From an uncultured Clostridia bacterium (GTDB taxonomy: Bacteria > Bacillota > Clostridia > Oscillospirales > Ruminococcaceae), in contig CANRFR010000017.1 of the NCBI GenBank assembly GCA_947629945.1, forward strand, positions 1-34,007: 34,007 nt of DNA. The letters run 5' to 3'. Of the stretch, positions 1 through 8,820 are shown in pieces. The position numbers and the translations under genes were made by a program. Positions within the stretch are counted from its first letter, which is position 1; every line of letters starts with the position of its first letter. The notes under the pieces are model-generated. The model ran no database searches, was not told the DNA's origin, and saw only the letters and a list, made by a program, of their open reading frames with translations.

Positions 1-96
1 CAAATGTCCCAAGTGCAGTCCGTCAAAATATCCGAGCGCGACAGCCGTCTTTTCGCGGGCGGGCGCGCCGTAAGTTATGTCAATCAAATTAATCAC
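1..96 (-). CDS. ribF: Bifunctional riboflavin kinase/FAD synthetase, N-terminal fragment
   Basis: The reverse strand encodes a peptide with the motif VALGYFDGLHLGH, which matches the nucleotide-binding start of the FAD synthetase domain of RibF. RibF makes FMN and then FAD from riboflavin and ATP in the cytoplasm. Only about 30 residues lie inside the window; the rest runs off the left edge. The frame opens with a GTG at 96 or a TTG at 87. The TTG has a GGTGA stretch about 7 nt upstream and may be the true start. Either choice overlaps or abuts the truB stop, so ribF is the last visible gene of the rimP-truB operon, a common order in Firmicutes. It is absent from the ORF track because it is short and partial. 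Confidence 0.85.
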   Translation of the reverse strand, partial: MINLIDITYGAPAREKTAVALGYFDGLHLGHL

Positions 97-964
97 CGTT
101 AAATCGTTTTACGGAAATCAACTCATCGTCCGCGATCTTCGCAACGCCGATAAACTTTTCTCCGTAAACTCTGTAAAATCCCTCGTTAAAATTCCCGTGA
201 AGTCGTTTAACATCAAGCCGCACGCCGTTAAGATACAGCCGCTCTTGAACGCTGTCAAGCCGTATTTCGGGATACTCAGCAAAAACGCTCTCAACGGGTC
301 TCAAAAGCCGCTCCAGTTCTTCCGTCGACTTGACTTTCAATTCTTCAAGCGGAAAACTCTCGGCAAGCGAGTAGCCGCAAGCGCGGGTTCTGACCAAACT
401 TGTCATGACCGCGCCAACGCCAAGCGCCGCACCAATGTCGTCCACTAACGTGCGAATGTACGTGCCGCTCGAGCAGTCTACTTCAATAACGCCGTCCGAG
501 CCGTCAAACTCGATAAGCTCCAGCCGCGAAATATTCACCGGACGCGGCTTGCGCTCCACCTCGATACCTTTCCGCGCAAGGTCGCACAGCTTCTGACCGT
601 TGACCTTAAGCGCCGAATACATCGGCGGAATTTGTAAAATATCGCCCTTAAATTTCTCAAGCGCTTTCAGCAGCATTTCCTCGGAAATATTAACCGATTT
701 TTGCTCCGTGCATTTTCCCCAGATATCCAAAGTATCCGAAGTAAGCCCCAGCCGAAATCCCGCTCTGTAACTCTTCCCGCTCTCGGGCAAAACGGATACC
801 GCCTTCGTCGCGTTTCCGACGAACACGGGCAAAACGCCCGTAGCCATTGGGTCGAGCGTTCCGCTGTGCCCGACTTTTTTCGTTTTGAAGCACCCGCGCA
901 TTATCGCCACAACGTCAAACGACGTGAACTCGCGCGGCTTGTTCACAATAATTATACCGTTCAT
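89..964 (-). CDS. truB: tRNA pseudouridine(55) synthase TruB
   Basis: TruB converts U55 in the T-loop of tRNAs to pseudouridine. The protein opens with MNGIIIVNKPREFTSFDVV and carries VGHSGTLDPMATG, in which Asp38 is the catalytic aspartate. The later motif SSGTYIRTLVDDIG also belongs to the family. At 291 residues it has normal length. The track places the start ten codons upstream, but the ATG at 964 fits the family N-terminus and overlaps the nrnA stop as ATGA, which implies translational coupling. Its place after rbfA and nrnA and before ribF is the standard Firmicutes arrangement. Confidence 0.96.
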   Translation of the reverse strand: MNGIIIVNKPREFTSFDVVAIMRGCFKTKKVGHSGTLDPMATGVLPVFVGNATKAVSVLPESGKSYRAGFRLGLTSDTLDIWGKCTEQKSVNISEEMLLKALEKFKGDILQIPPMYSALKVNGQKLCDLARKGIEVERKPRPVNISRLELIEFDGSDGVIEVDCSSGTYIRTLVDDIGAALGVGAVMTSLVRTRACGYSLAESFPLEELKVKSTEELERLLRPVESVFAEYPEIRLDSVQERLYLNGVRLDVKRLHGNFNEGFYRVYGEKFIGVAKIADDELISVKRFNGD

Positions 965-1920
965 TTGCCGAGCGCCTTCCGAACCGCCTCGCAAGCCGCT
1001 TTGATTATCTCGTCCTCTGCGTTCTGCAAGCCGTTAAAGAACGAACAGCCGCCCGCTCTCGCATGACCGCCGCCGCCGAACCGCGCGCAGACCTCTGCGG
1101 CATTCACAAGCTGACTTGTTCTAAGCGACGCTTTAAACTCGCCGCTCTTTTTTTCTTTGATACAAATACCCACGTCCACTCCCTCGATCTGCCGCGGTAT
1201 GTTCGCCAAAGCGCCAACGTCGTCGCTGTCCACGTCAACGCTGTTTATGAGAGACTGCGTTACGGTTATTATCGCAACTCTGCCGCCCTCAAAATAACGA
1301 ATGGTTTTCAGCGCTTCCTGTTCGAGTTTTATGCGGCCTTGTGTTTTGAGGTCGAAGTTGACATAATTTATCATTGCATAGTCCGCGCCGAATTTCATCA
1401 TCTCCGCCGCAATAAGGTGGGTCTGCGGCGTGGTGTTCGAGAATTTAAAGCACCCCGTGTCGGTTGCCGTGCCCGTGTAAACGCAGTTCGCAAGCTCTTT
1501 GTCGAACGGCACGCCGAGAGCGTTTATCACCTCGTACATGAGTTCGCACGCCGCCGCGTATTCCGCGCGGACAAGAGTGCGCTTCGCGTAATCGGTGTTG
1601 GTCTCATGGTGGTCTATACACAATTCCGCCGTATCGCCGACTTCTTTCATATCGCCGAGCAGCTTCGTATCGGCAACGTCCACGCAGACCACGGTTTTCG
1701 TCTCAAATTCCTGTTCCTCAGCCGCCGCAAAAAGATACTCAAACTTCTTGGGTATCTCGTCGGGGCAGACCGCTTTTGCGCGCTTTCCCATTCTCTGCAA
1801 AGTGCCGCATAGTGCATATCCGCAGCCGAGCGTATCTCCGTCGGGAGACGCGTGCATAAGAATCAGAAAATCGTCGTTCAACTTTAAGAACTCCGCCGCC
1901 TGCCTTACGTCAATCTTCAT
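961..1920 (-). CDS. nrnA: DHH-family nanoRNase / pAp phosphatase NrnA
   Basis: A member of the DHH/DHHA1 phosphoesterases. In related bacteria NrnA degrades 2-5 nt RNAs and dephosphorylates 3'-phosphoadenosine 5'-phosphate. The metal-binding motifs are visible in order: DGDTLGCG near residue 30, VVCVDVADT near 80, and the signature CIDHHETN near 105. The C-terminal DHHA1 motif is FGGGGHARAGG. I chose the ATG at 1920 (319 aa) over the track start at 1962, because GGAGG lies just upstream and the family begins close to this point. The start overlaps the rbfA stop by 11 bp and the end overlaps truB, so all three are probably co-translated. Confidence 0.92.
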   Translation of the reverse strand: MKIDVRQAAEFLKLNDDFLILMHASPDGDTLGCGYALCGTLQRMGKRAKAVCPDEIPKKFEYLFAAAEEQEFETKTVVCVDVADTKLLGDMKEVGDTAELCIDHHETNTDYAKRTLVRAEYAAACELMYEVINALGVPFDKELANCVYTGTATDTGCFKFSNTTPQTHLIAAEMMKFGADYAMINYVNFDLKTQGRIKLEQEALKTIRYFEGGRVAIITVTQSLINSVDVDSDDVGALANIPRQIEGVDVGICIKEKKSGEFKASLRTSQLVNAAEVCARFGGGGHARAGGCSFFNGLQNAEDEIIKAACEAVRKALGK

Positions 1921-2305
1921 CGCCGTCCTCCTTGTCGGAGCTTTGCGAATTATCCTCCGCATGCTTGGGCAAATGCGCGATTATATCTTCAATGTGTTCG
2001 CTGTATTCAAGCGAGTTGTCGGGCTGAAAAATAAGTTCGGGAATTTTACGCATACGAACGGCTCCCGCGATCTGCTTTTTAAAGTAGCCGCTTGCCGCCG
2101 TCATTCCCTCGACAGCCTTTGCCGTGACATCCGAACCGCCCAAACAAGCCACCCATACCTTACAGTAGCTCATATCGTTGGTAAGCTCGCAGCGCGTTAC
2201 CGTCACGAAATTTTTCGCGACGCGCGGGTCTTTGACGCCGCTTACCGCCGCAGAAATCTCGCGCCGAATATCCTCGCTCAATCTTTTGATATTAAAGTTA
2301 GCCAT
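1910..2305 (-). CDS. rbfA: 30S ribosome-binding factor A
   Basis: RbfA binds the 30S subunit and assists late 16S rRNA maturation. The 131-residue protein has the typical length. It begins MANFNIKRLSEDIRREIS and holds the KH-type core with VKDPRV, VTVTRCELTNDMSYCKVWV and a C-terminal PELIFQPDNSLEYSEHI, all family hallmarks. The last 20 residues are acidic and probably disordered. An AAAGGAGG site precedes the ATG. It lies between infB and nrnA in the operon. Confidence 0.95.
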   Translation of the reverse strand: MANFNIKRLSEDIRREISAAVSGVKDPRVAKNFVTVTRCELTNDMSYCKVWVACLGGSDVTAKAVEGMTAASGYFKKQIAGAVRMRKIPELIFQPDNSLEYSEHIEDIIAHLPKHAEDNSQSSDKEDGDED

Positions 2306-2329
2306 TTTAGCCTCCTTTACTTAAACCAC

Positions 2330-5113
2330 TCACTCGCGGTACTCTTCCATAACGTACGCCTCAAAAATGTCGCCCTCTTTGATGTCAGTAAACTTTTCAA
2401 GGCTAATGCCGCACTCAAAGCCCGCCGCAACTTCCTTGACCGCGTCCTTGAAGCGCTGCAAGCCCGCGATCTTATCGTCGCCGACTACAATGCCGTCGCG
2501 GACTATACGAACCTGTCCGTTTCTCGCGACCTTGCCGTCCAAAACATAAGAACCCGCAACAATACCGATATTTGACAGCTTCATAACCTTGCGGACTTCA
2601 ACGCGTCCAAGCTGCACCTCGCGGAACTTCGGCGCCAACATACCCTTCATAGCCGCCGTGATGTCCTCGATAGCGTCATAGATAACTCTGTAAAGGCGAA
2701 TTTCAACGCCCTCGCGCTTTGCGGACTCCTCCGCCGACGGGTGCGGACGAACGTTAAATCCTACGATGATAGCTCCCGAAGCCATAGCGAGCATAACGTC
2801 GCTCTCGCTTACCGCGCCAACGCCGCCGTGTATCACCTTAACGCGCACTTCATCATTCTGTATCTTCATAAGCGACTGGGTTACCGCTTCCACAGAACCC
2901 TGAACGTCTGCTTTAACGATTATCGGCAGTTCCTTGACTTCGCCTTGCTCAATAGAACTGAACAGATTGTCAAGCGTGACTTTCTGATAACTCTTGAACT
3001 GCTCTTCCTTAGCTTCGCGCTTACGCTTCTCAACAAGTTCACGAGCCAGCTTTTCATCTTCAACGGCGTTGAACGTGTCGCCGGCGCTCGGAACTTCCGA
3101 AAGACCCATTATCTCTACCGGTACAGAAGGTCCCGCTTCGGTAACGGTTCTGCCCTTATCGTCGCGCATTACGCGGATACGTCCGACGGAAGCGCCCGCG
3201 ATAAGGATATCGCCCGTATGAAGCGTTCCGTTCTGAACGAGCAGCGTTGCGATAGGACCTCTCGCCTTATCCAAACGCGCCTCGATAACCGCGCCCACAG
3301 CCAGCCTGTTCGGGTTAGCTTTAAGCTCCATAACATCGGCGGTAAGACCCACCATTTCAAGCAGCTTATCCATACCCTCGCCCGTCTTAGCTGAAACGGG
3401 TACGCAAATGATATCGCCGCCCCAGTCCTCGCAAACAAGGTCGTATTTCGTAAGCTCTTCCTTGATTTTCTCGGGATTAGCGCCCTCTTTATCTATTTTG
3501 TTCATCGCGACGATTATCTGAACGCCCGCCGCTTTAGCGTGGTTTATCGCTTCAACAGTCTGCGGCATAATGCCGTCGTCGGCGGCCACTACAAGAATAG
3601 CGATATCGGTTATCATAGCGCCGCGCGCTCTCATAGAAGTAAACGCCTCGTGTCCGGGAGTATCCAAAAACGTAATGTCGCGGTCCTCCAAATGAACTCG
3701 GTACGCGCCGATATGCTGCGTAATGCCGCCCGCTTCGGTAGTCTGAACGCTTGCATGGCGAATATAGTCCAGAATGGACGTTTTGCCGTGGTCAACGTGA
3801 CCCATTACTACGACTACGGGCGAACGCGGCTGCAAATCCTCGGGAGCGTCGGGAGTATCCTCGAACAGACGTTCCTCGATAGTAACGATGACTTCTTTCT
3901 CGACCTTAGCGCCCAGTTCTTCAGCGACCAAAGACGCGGTATCGAAATCTATAGTCTCGTTGATATTCGCCATAACGCCCAAACCGAACAGCTTTTTGAT
4001 GACCTCGGATGCTGTAACTTTAAGGCGCGTCGCCAATTCGCCGACAACTATCTCGTCGGGTATCTGAACTTTAAGCTGCTGCTTTCTCGCGCGCTCCAAC
4101 TCCAAACGCTTCAGCTTCTGCGCTTCGGTCTCACGCTGCTTGCCGTACTGCTTGCCCTTTTGCTGCGACTTCTGATTTATTTTCTGCTTGTTGCGGAAGT
4201 TATCGTTGTTCATACGTCCCGCGGGGGCGATAGTCTCATAGCGCTCGTTGTATTTGTCGAGTTCAACATAGCTGCCGCGCGTATCTACGCGCTTGGTTAT
4301 CTGTTCGCCGTGCTGAACCGCTCCGCCTTTCTGCTTCTGCTTGGGGGGATCGTTCACCTTAAGCTTGCTGGAGTCAATGACGGGCTTTGCGGGATTTTTT
4401 GCCGCCACGGGAGCTTTAGGCTGAGGCTTCTTGACCTCGGTCTTTTTGTTCTCGTTCTTGCCTTGGGGCTTATCCGAACGGTTGTCGCGCGGTCTGTTGT
4501 CCTTAACGACTGCCGCCGCTTCAACCTTCTGTACCGTCTTGGAATCCTCGGGCTTGGGCTTTTCCTCCATTTTTGGCTCGGACTTCGGTTTTTTCTCTGC
4601 CTTGACCCCTGTCTTAGCCGCATCCGCCTTGACCACGGTCTTGGGTTCTTCCGCCTTGACCTGAGCTTTCGGCTCTTCTTTTACGGCTTGCTGCGCGGGC
4701 TGCGCTTGCTTAACGGCTTTTTCGGATTTTTCCGTTTTCGCCGACTTTTCGGGCTTCTCGGACTTCTCCTTAACGGGCTTCTTCTCCGATTTTGCGGACG
4801 TTTCCTCTGCCTGAACGGCGCTTTCGTCCTTTTTAGCCGCTTTCTTTTTCGCGGGCTTTTCTTTAACGGCAGCGGACTTCTCCGTTTTAATGTCCTTAGT
4901 GGTCGCAAACGTCTTCATAACGTTCTCGACCTCATATTTTTCCGTAAATTTTTGCAAGACGTAGCCCACCTCGTCAGACGTAAGGGAGCTTTGTCCTTTT
5001 CTTGCTGTGTCGCTCGGGAACGCCTTGTCAAGAAGCTCTATAAGCTCCGACTTGTCAACGTTCAAATCACGGGCAACATCCTGTAATTTGTATTTTATCT
5101 GTTTACTTGGCAA
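2330..5113 (-). CDS. infB: Translation initiation factor IF-2
   Basis: IF-2 is the GTPase that brings initiator tRNA to the 30S subunit and promotes subunit joining. The 927-residue protein has a small N-terminal IF2_N motif ([20 protein letters not shown]), then about 200 residues of Lys/Glu/Ala/Pro-rich low complexity. A second IF2_N motif comes near residue 350, followed by the G domain with [16 protein letters not shown] and NKID, and then domains II to IV. The start codon is TTG at 5113, supported by GGAGG nine bases upstream; no ATG fits. Several long plus-strand ORFs of the track (for example 3539-5086) are antisense shadows of this gene. It is the largest gene of the operon. Confidence 0.98.
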   Translation of the reverse strand: MPSKQIKYKLQDVARDLNVDKSELIELLDKAFPSDTARKGQSSLTSDEVGYVLQKFTEKYEVENVMKTFATTKDIKTEKSAAVKEKPAKKKAAKKDESAVQAEETSAKSEKKPVKEKSEKPEKSAKTEKSEKAVKQAQPAQQAVKEEPKAQVKAEEPKTVVKADAAKTGVKAEKKPKSEPKMEEKPKPEDSKTVQKVEAAAVVKDNRPRDNRSDKPQGKNENKKTEVKKPQPKAPVAAKNPAKPVIDSSKLKVNDPPKQKQKGGAVQHGEQITKRVDTRGSYVELDKYNERYETIAPAGRMNNDNFRNKQKINQKSQQKGKQYGKQRETEAQKLKRLELERARKQQLKVQIPDEIVVGELATRLKVTASEVIKKLFGLGVMANINETIDFDTASLVAEELGAKVEKEVIVTIEERLFEDTPDAPEDLQPRSPVVVVMGHVDHGKTSILDYIRHASVQTTEAGGITQHIGAYRVHLEDRDITFLDTPGHEAFTSMRARGAMITDIAILVVAADDGIMPQTVEAINHAKAAGVQIIVAMNKIDKEGANPEKIKEELTKYDLVCEDWGGDIICVPVSAKTGEGMDKLLEMVGLTADVMELKANPNRLAVGAVIEARLDKARGPIATLLVQNGTLHTGDILIAGASVGRIRVMRDDKGRTVTEAGPSVPVEIMGLSEVPSAGDTFNAVEDEKLARELVEKRKREAKEEQFKSYQKVTLDNLFSSIEQGEVKELPIIVKADVQGSVEAVTQSLMKIQNDEVRVKVIHGGVGAVSESDVMLAMASGAIIVGFNVRPHPSAEESAKREGVEIRLYRVIYDAIEDITAAMKGMLAPKFREVQLGRVEVRKVMKLSNIGIVAGSYVLDGKVARNGQVRIVRDGIVVGDDKIAGLQRFKDAVKEVAAGFECGISLEKFTDIKEGDIFEAYVMEEYRE

Positions 5114-5221
5114 TGTAAATTTCCTCCAAAAAATTAGATTTAATAAACCTCTTTTTGTCTCTCCACATCCTGCGAAAAGACGTTTTCGTTTTAAAATTAA
5201 GCACTCAAAACGGCGAAGAAG

Positions 5222-5521
5222 TCAAGTTATGTTCTTTTTTATTGAACCGTAAAGTCCCTCGTCGGCAACGAAGAAAACGCCCGCTCTTTTACCGAGAGCC
5301 TCCTCCGCGTCGTCCATAGTGAACTCTGCTTTTTTTACTTCAACATCAAATTTTTGCGCGTGAAAAAGCACTTCTTTTTCGGTTTTCGGCGAAACGTCGC
5401 GACTTAGTATCACGCCGCCCGCCTTTTTGCTTTTCATCTCATCGCAAACGGCGTCAAAGCCTATTGTCAGCTTGCCCGCGCGTCTGCAAAGGCACAGCGT
5501 TGAAAGCGATTTACTGTTTAT
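5222..5521 (-). CDS. ylxQ: L7Ae-family ribosomal-like protein YlxQ
   Basis: The track shows only 71 residues from an internal Met. Upstream the same frame continues through RRAGKLTIGFDAVCDEMK, the conserved opening of the YlxQ/L7Ae fold, a small RNA-binding protein encoded between rnpM and infB in many Firmicutes. No ATG, GTG or TTG lies between the upstream stop and that region. The best start is ATA at 5521, which would give MNSKSLSTLCLC... and a normal 99-residue protein. AAAAGGAG lies about 10 nt upstream, inside the end of rnpM, and the two genes overlap by 11 bp. CTG at 5497 is a poorer alternative. The family assignment is firm; the exact start is an inference. Confidence 0.82.
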   Translation of the reverse strand: MNSKSLSTLCLCRRAGKLTIGFDAVCDEMKSKKAGGVILSRDVSPKTEKEVLFHAQKFDVEVKKAEFTMDDAEEALGKRAGVFFVADEGLYGSIKKNIT

Positions 5522-5795
5522 TTGCGGTCAGCTCCTTTTCAAGTTCGTCGTATATCTCGGACGGCACTTGGCACTTGAACGAGCGTTCGAGCTTTTTACC
5601 CTTTCGCGCCAGCTCCAGACACTTCATCTCGTTACAGATATACGCGCCGCGCCCCGACTTTTTTCCCGTGGGATCCACAGAAAAATTGCCGTCCTTATCG
5701 CGGACTATCCTAACAGCGCCCTTTTTTCCGATCATCTCGCCGCAGCCGACGCATTTTCTTTGCGGCACGCGCTTGACCGCGGTATTTTTCTGCAT
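5511..5795 (-). CDS. rnpM: RNase P modulator RnpM (YlxR family)
   Basis: A 94-residue YlxR/DUF448 protein. In Bacillus subtilis this family was shown to bind RNase P RNA and modulate its activity. The features visible here are the short motif CVGCGEM near residue 15, the sequence VRIVRDKDGNFSVDPTGKK, and GRGAYIC near residue 50, all family hallmarks. TAAGGAG precedes the ATG. It lies nine bases after nusA and overlaps ylxQ, the standard nusA-rnpM-ylxQ-infB order. Confidence 0.92.
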   Translation of the reverse strand: MQKNTAVKRVPQRKCVGCGEMIGKKGAVRIVRDKDGNFSVDPTGKKSGRGAYICNEMKCLELARKGKKLERSFKCQVPSEIYDELEKELTANKQ

Positions 5796-5804
5796 ATCCG
5801 CTCC

Positions 5805-7088
5805 TTACTCCGCGTTCGCGGGCTGAGTTTCCTCTGCGGAAGTCTCGCCCTGTACTTCACCTTGCACTTCGTTCTGTACTTCGTCTTGAACTTCGCTTGA
5901 TTCGCCCTGTTCACCGTCTGCTTCCTCGCCCTCGGGGTGGAGGTACTTTTCTTCAAGCGGCACAACCTCAAAATCCTCGGGAGTAACGTTGCTTTCGGAC
6001 TTGATGTCGATTTTATAGCCCGTAAGCTTAGCCGCGAGCCACGCGTTCTGACCCTTGTTTCCGATAGCAAGCGAAAGCTGATTATCGGGAACAACTGCCT
6101 TACATTCACGCTTGTCGGGATTAGGATTAGTGATAACGACCTTAGATACCTCGGCAGGCTTCAGCGCTTGCTTTATAAATTCCTCGGGTACATCGCTGTA
6201 CATCACCACGTCAACCTTTTCGCCCTTTATCTCCTTGGTCACCGCGTTTATACGACTCTTTTGAGGACCGATACACGCGCCCAGCGCGTCAACATTGGGG
6301 TCGTTGCTCCAAACGGCGATCTTGCTGCGGCTTCCGGGAGCGCGGCTTACCGCCTTTATCTCAACGGTACCGTCGTAAATTTCGGGGCACTCCAACTCAA
6401 ACAAGCGCTTGATGAGCCACTTGTCGTTGCGCGATACTTTAAGCGTTTGGTTTTTCTCGCCCTCTTTGAACTCTTTGGAAACTCCGGAAATGTAAACCTT
6501 AATAACCTGACCGACCTCCAAAACCTCGCCCGGGATCTGCTCGGTACGCGGAAGCATAACCTCGTTGTGATTGATCTCCAGAGTAGCAAAGCCGGTTTTC
6601 GGCTCGATCTTAGTAACAGTCGCAGAAACCGCCTCGTCTTGATACTGTCCCCATATCTCGCTCAAACGCTGACGTTCCGCCGTTGAGAAGCCCTGACGGA
6701 TCAGGTCCTTGGCGTTCTTCGCGGCAATTCGCTTAAAGGTTTTCGTATCTATGGGGATACGAACGTGGTCGCCTACTTCAAGCGTCGGATCGATCTTCCG
6801 TGCTTCTTCAAGCACGATCTCCTTTTCCGGCTCGTAAAGAGTATCCACCACCTCAATGACCTCTTTAAGGATAGCTACGTCGAACCTACGGTTCTTCACG
6901 TCCACTTTAACGTCAACATAGTCCTCGTCATCGTCGAAATGCAAGTTGGTTTTAAGACTTCTTTCGATAGCGGACTTTATCTTATCGCCCAATATCTCGA
7001 TATCAATGCCCTTTTCCTCGGCAAGCGCCGAGAGATTTTCAAAAATATCGCCGTAATCTTCCCCTTTTGTTGTTTTTCTTTTAGCCAT
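5805..7088 (-). CDS. nusA: Transcription termination/antitermination factor NusA
   Basis: NusA binds RNA polymerase and controls pausing, intrinsic termination and antitermination. The 427-residue protein has the NusA N-terminal domain (about 1-135), an S1 domain (VSATVTKIEPKTGFATLEIN, 150-225), and two KH domains, including GPQKSRINAVTKEIKGE and LAIGNKGQNAWLAAKLTG. The core ends near residue 385. A 40-residue acidic tail follows with an imperfect EVQ(D/N/G) repeat, probably disordered. The N-terminus carries a short basic extension (MAKRKTTKG) relative to typical homologues. An AAGGGA site precedes the ATG. NusA is encoded between rimP and rnpM as in most Firmicutes. Confidence 0.97.
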   Translation of the reverse strand: MAKRKTTKGEDYGDIFENLSALAEEKGIDIEILGDKIKSAIERSLKTNLHFDDDEDYVDVKVDVKNRRFDVAILKEVIEVVDTLYEPEKEIVLEEARKIDPTLEVGDHVRIPIDTKTFKRIAAKNAKDLIRQGFSTAERQRLSEIWGQYQDEAVSATVTKIEPKTGFATLEINHNEVMLPRTEQIPGEVLEVGQVIKVYISGVSKEFKEGEKNQTLKVSRNDKWLIKRLFELECPEIYDGTVEIKAVSRAPGSRSKIAVWSNDPNVDALGACIGPQKSRINAVTKEIKGEKVDVVMYSDVPEEFIKQALKPAEVSKVVITNPNPDKRECKAVVPDNQLSLAIGNKGQNAWLAAKLTGYKIDIKSESNVTPEDFEVVPLEEKYLHPEGEEADGEQGESSEVQDEVQNEVQGEVQGETSAEETQPANAE

Positions 7089-7134
7089 TTTCCCTTAGTC
7101 CTCCAATTTCATAATTTATAATACAAGTTTTGAC

Positions 7135-7635
7135 TTAACCCATAAGGTCGTCAAAATCGTCAAAGTCATCGTAATTTATCGCTGAGATATCCGAAACGGC
7201 AATCTGAGCCGTGCCGAACTCTCCGCTTACGTTCAGCCGTTCACCGTCGAACGCGTCAAGCACACACTTCACGCTCTTTTGCGGCAATCCCTCAACGAGT
7301 TTATAAGTTTTAAGCTTTATCTTTTTTCCAACTGAAAGCGGCAATTGTTCAATTCGCCGAACAGCGCGCTCCAGACCCGCCGAGCCTATCTCGAGATAGT
7401 CGATTTTGTCAATAAAATTCGACTTGTCTATCTCCGCGTTGATAATGCCGTCGATAGAGGTGCAGTCATCGATTGAAACGCCCTCCGGCTTGTCAATCAA
7501 GATACGCAGGTACCACGCCGCGCCCTCTTTAATGAACACTACGTCCCACAGCGAGTACCCGTGCTCCTCAACAATTGGACGGACAATTTTCTCCGCCGCC
7601 GCTTCCACAGCTCCAAAGCCTTTTGCAAGCGCCAT
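7135..7635 (-). CDS. rimP: Ribosome maturation factor RimP
   Basis: RimP helps mature the 30S subunit. The 166-residue product shows the family pattern: IVEEHGYSLWDVVFIKEG, LRILIDKPEGVSIDDCTSI, and YLEIGSAGLERAVR in place of the usual ExSSPGLDRPL. The C-terminal part ends in an Asp-rich tail (NYDDFDDFDDLMG). I preferred the ATG at 7635, preceded by AAGGAG with a 7-nt gap, to the TTG at 7659 in the track, which has no site. It is the first gene of the nusA-infB operon and follows a promoter and a strong leader hairpin. Confidence 0.94.
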   Translation of the reverse strand: MALAKGFGAVEAAAEKIVRPIVEEHGYSLWDVVFIKEGAAWYLRILIDKPEGVSIDDCTSIDGIINAEIDKSNFIDKIDYLEIGSAGLERAVRRIEQLPLSVGKKIKLKTYKLVEGLPQKSVKCVLDAFDGERLNVSGEFGTAQIAVSDISAINYDDFDDFDDLMG

Positions 7636-7667
7636 TTGATCACTCCTTAAATTTAACAAATAAAACT

Positions 7668-7697
7668 CAAAGACCGAGGTGAATTCCTCGGTCTTTG
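7668..7697 (-). terminator. Perfect 12-bp hairpin in the rimP leader (terminator or attenuator)
   Basis: On the minus strand CAAAGACCGAGG pairs exactly with CCTCGGTCTTTG around the six-base loop AATTCA, and AGTTTTATTTG follows. The hairpin lies downstream of the promoter at 7713-7741 and about 17 nt upstream of the rimP ribosome binding site. It is therefore inside the leader of the operon. It could end transcription coming from the 7760-8506 gene, act as an attenuator for rimP-infB, or stabilise the mRNA 5' end. The U-tract is interrupted, so partial read-through is likely. Confidence 0.7.
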
Positions 7698-7712
7698 CTT
7701 TACTATAGTAAT

Positions 7713-7741
7713 ATTATACCACAATCTTTCGCAAAAATCAA
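7713..7741 (-). promoter_or_regulatory. Sigma-A promoter of the rimP-nusA-infB operon
   Basis: Minus strand TTGATT, 17-nt spacer, TATAAT, with TGG just before the -10 box (extended -10). Transcription would start near 7706 and read through the leader hairpin into rimP. Confidence 0.85.
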
Positions 7742-7759
7742 GGGGGTTTTAATAAAAAT

Positions 7760-8506
7760 TTAAAATTCGTTCACAGAATACAGAAGCGCGAGCTTAATTT
7801 GCACAAAAAGCTTGTTGGAAAGCCGCGCGTATTCGTCCGAAAGACCTTTTTCCTCGGCGTAAAACGGCGGCGATTCGTTCCACGAGCCCATACCGCCGAA
7901 AACGTCCGCTTTTTCCGCCGCATAAGACAGCCGCTGATTTTTTTCCGGCAACTCGGAAATTTCATCTCCCTCATCGGACAATCCGTTTTCAAGAATATCC
8001 AAAGCCTTATTGAAATATCCGGTCCAAAACGGCTGATCTATTTTTACGGCAAATTGTGCGATCTCGGAAAGAACTTTTTTGAACTCGTTGGTATTATCCT
8101 TGAACTTAGGTTTTTCCTTTGGTGCGTTATTCCATTCGTTCTCGAAATATTCAATACTCCAAAAGCGTTTGTTTTGGTCAAATTTCCATTTCAGTATAAA
8201 ATACGTGACCTTGCCCGAATTATAGAAGCACACAATGCACCCGCCCGAGGAATTGCTGAACCCGTGAATTTCTCGGTCACGCGCGCTTACGGGGAGCAAC
8301 ATAAAAATATCTTCAAGACCCGTCAGCTTCAGGCGCTCAAACCATTTTTCAGCGGATTTTTCTACGACCTCTCCGTTTTCGTAAAGAAATACGAATTTTT
8401 CGGAGTTTACATACTTAGGCATTTTGTAATTCAAATCCGCGCCGCTTTTTAAAGCGCTCCTCGCGGCAGCCGTCAGCAAACACAGTTCTCGCGTTTCACC
8501 GTTCAT
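7760..8506 (-). CDS. Uncharacterised protein paired with a CPCC protein
   Basis: I do not recognise a named family. The 248-residue protein is soluble, with no signal peptide or membrane segment. It is rich in aromatic residues (FKDNTNEFKKVLSEIAQFA, FWTGYFNKALDILENG) and ends with VFGGMGSWNESPPFYAEEKG followed by an amphipathic helix. I have a memory, which I cannot check here, of a GGMGSWN-type C-terminus in small hypothetical proteins of Clostridia. The ATG at 8506 overlaps the stop of the upstream CPCC gene as ATGA, so the two are translationally coupled. The track start at 8560 lies inside that gene. A role as an immunity or housekeeping accessory protein is possible, but nothing here proves it. 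Confidence 0.75.
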   Translation of the reverse strand: MNGETRELCLLTAAARSALKSGADLNYKMPKYVNSEKFVFLYENGEVVEKSAEKWFERLKLTGLEDIFMLLPVSARDREIHGFSNSSGGCIVCFYNSGKVTYFILKWKFDQNKRFWSIEYFENEWNNAPKEKPKFKDNTNEFKKVLSEIAQFAVKIDQPFWTGYFNKALDILENGLSDEGDEISELPEKNQRLSYAAEKADVFGGMGSWNESPPFYAEEKGLSDEYARLSNKLFVQIKLALLYSVNEF

Positions 8507-8799
8507 TTCAATTCCTCTCTTTTTGGCTTTCGCACATATGGTATCATATCTTTCTCGCACGCCCCGAATTTTTTGTAATTCTCCTTGCCTTGCCGCAGTG
8601 TCAAACCGTGATTTGCTCCCGACGGCTCGTCAAGCAAATCGTCGCCGCTAACCTCTCTGTCAACGCGAACGCCCTTTATACCGCCGTTTTCAAAAACAAG
8701 ATACGCGTCGTCCTCCCAAAAACAAACGGGGCAAATGTCATATCCGCCGCGCTCGTCGATTGTCAAGCAGCCGCAGCAAAGGCAAGGCAGTTTTCCCAT
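8503..8799 (-). CDS. CPCC-type cysteine-rich protein
   Basis: A 98-residue protein that begins MGKLPCLCCGCLTIDERGG and continues YDICPVCFWEDDAYLV, close to the Cys_rich_CPCC family (PF14206), whose usual opening is CPCCG. The two CxxC-like pairs suggest a bound zinc ion. The ending GKENYKKFGACEKDMIPYVRKP also fits the family. GGAGG lies five bases before the ATG at 8799. The gene follows the rplA terminator hairpin directly, with no room for its own promoter after it, so it is probably expressed by read-through from the ribosomal operon. Function is unknown; such proteins often appear singly or with other small unknown genes. Confidence 0.85.
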   Translation of the reverse strand: MGKLPCLCCGCLTIDERGGYDICPVCFWEDDAYLVFENGGIKGVRVDREVSGDDLLDEPSGANHGLTLRQGKENYKKFGACEKDMIPYVRKPKREELK

Positions 8800-8820
8800 A
8801 AGAACCTCCAAAATGCTATG

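Noticed and set aside
1595-2575. 326-aa plus-strand ORF
   Set aside because: It lies across nrnA, rbfA and infB in antisense and has no recognisable protein features.
3539-5086. 515-aa plus-strand ORF rich in Leu and Phe
   Set aside because: It is the antisense of the infB Lys/Glu-rich region; its composition mirrors that gene and no ribosome binding site or family motif is present.
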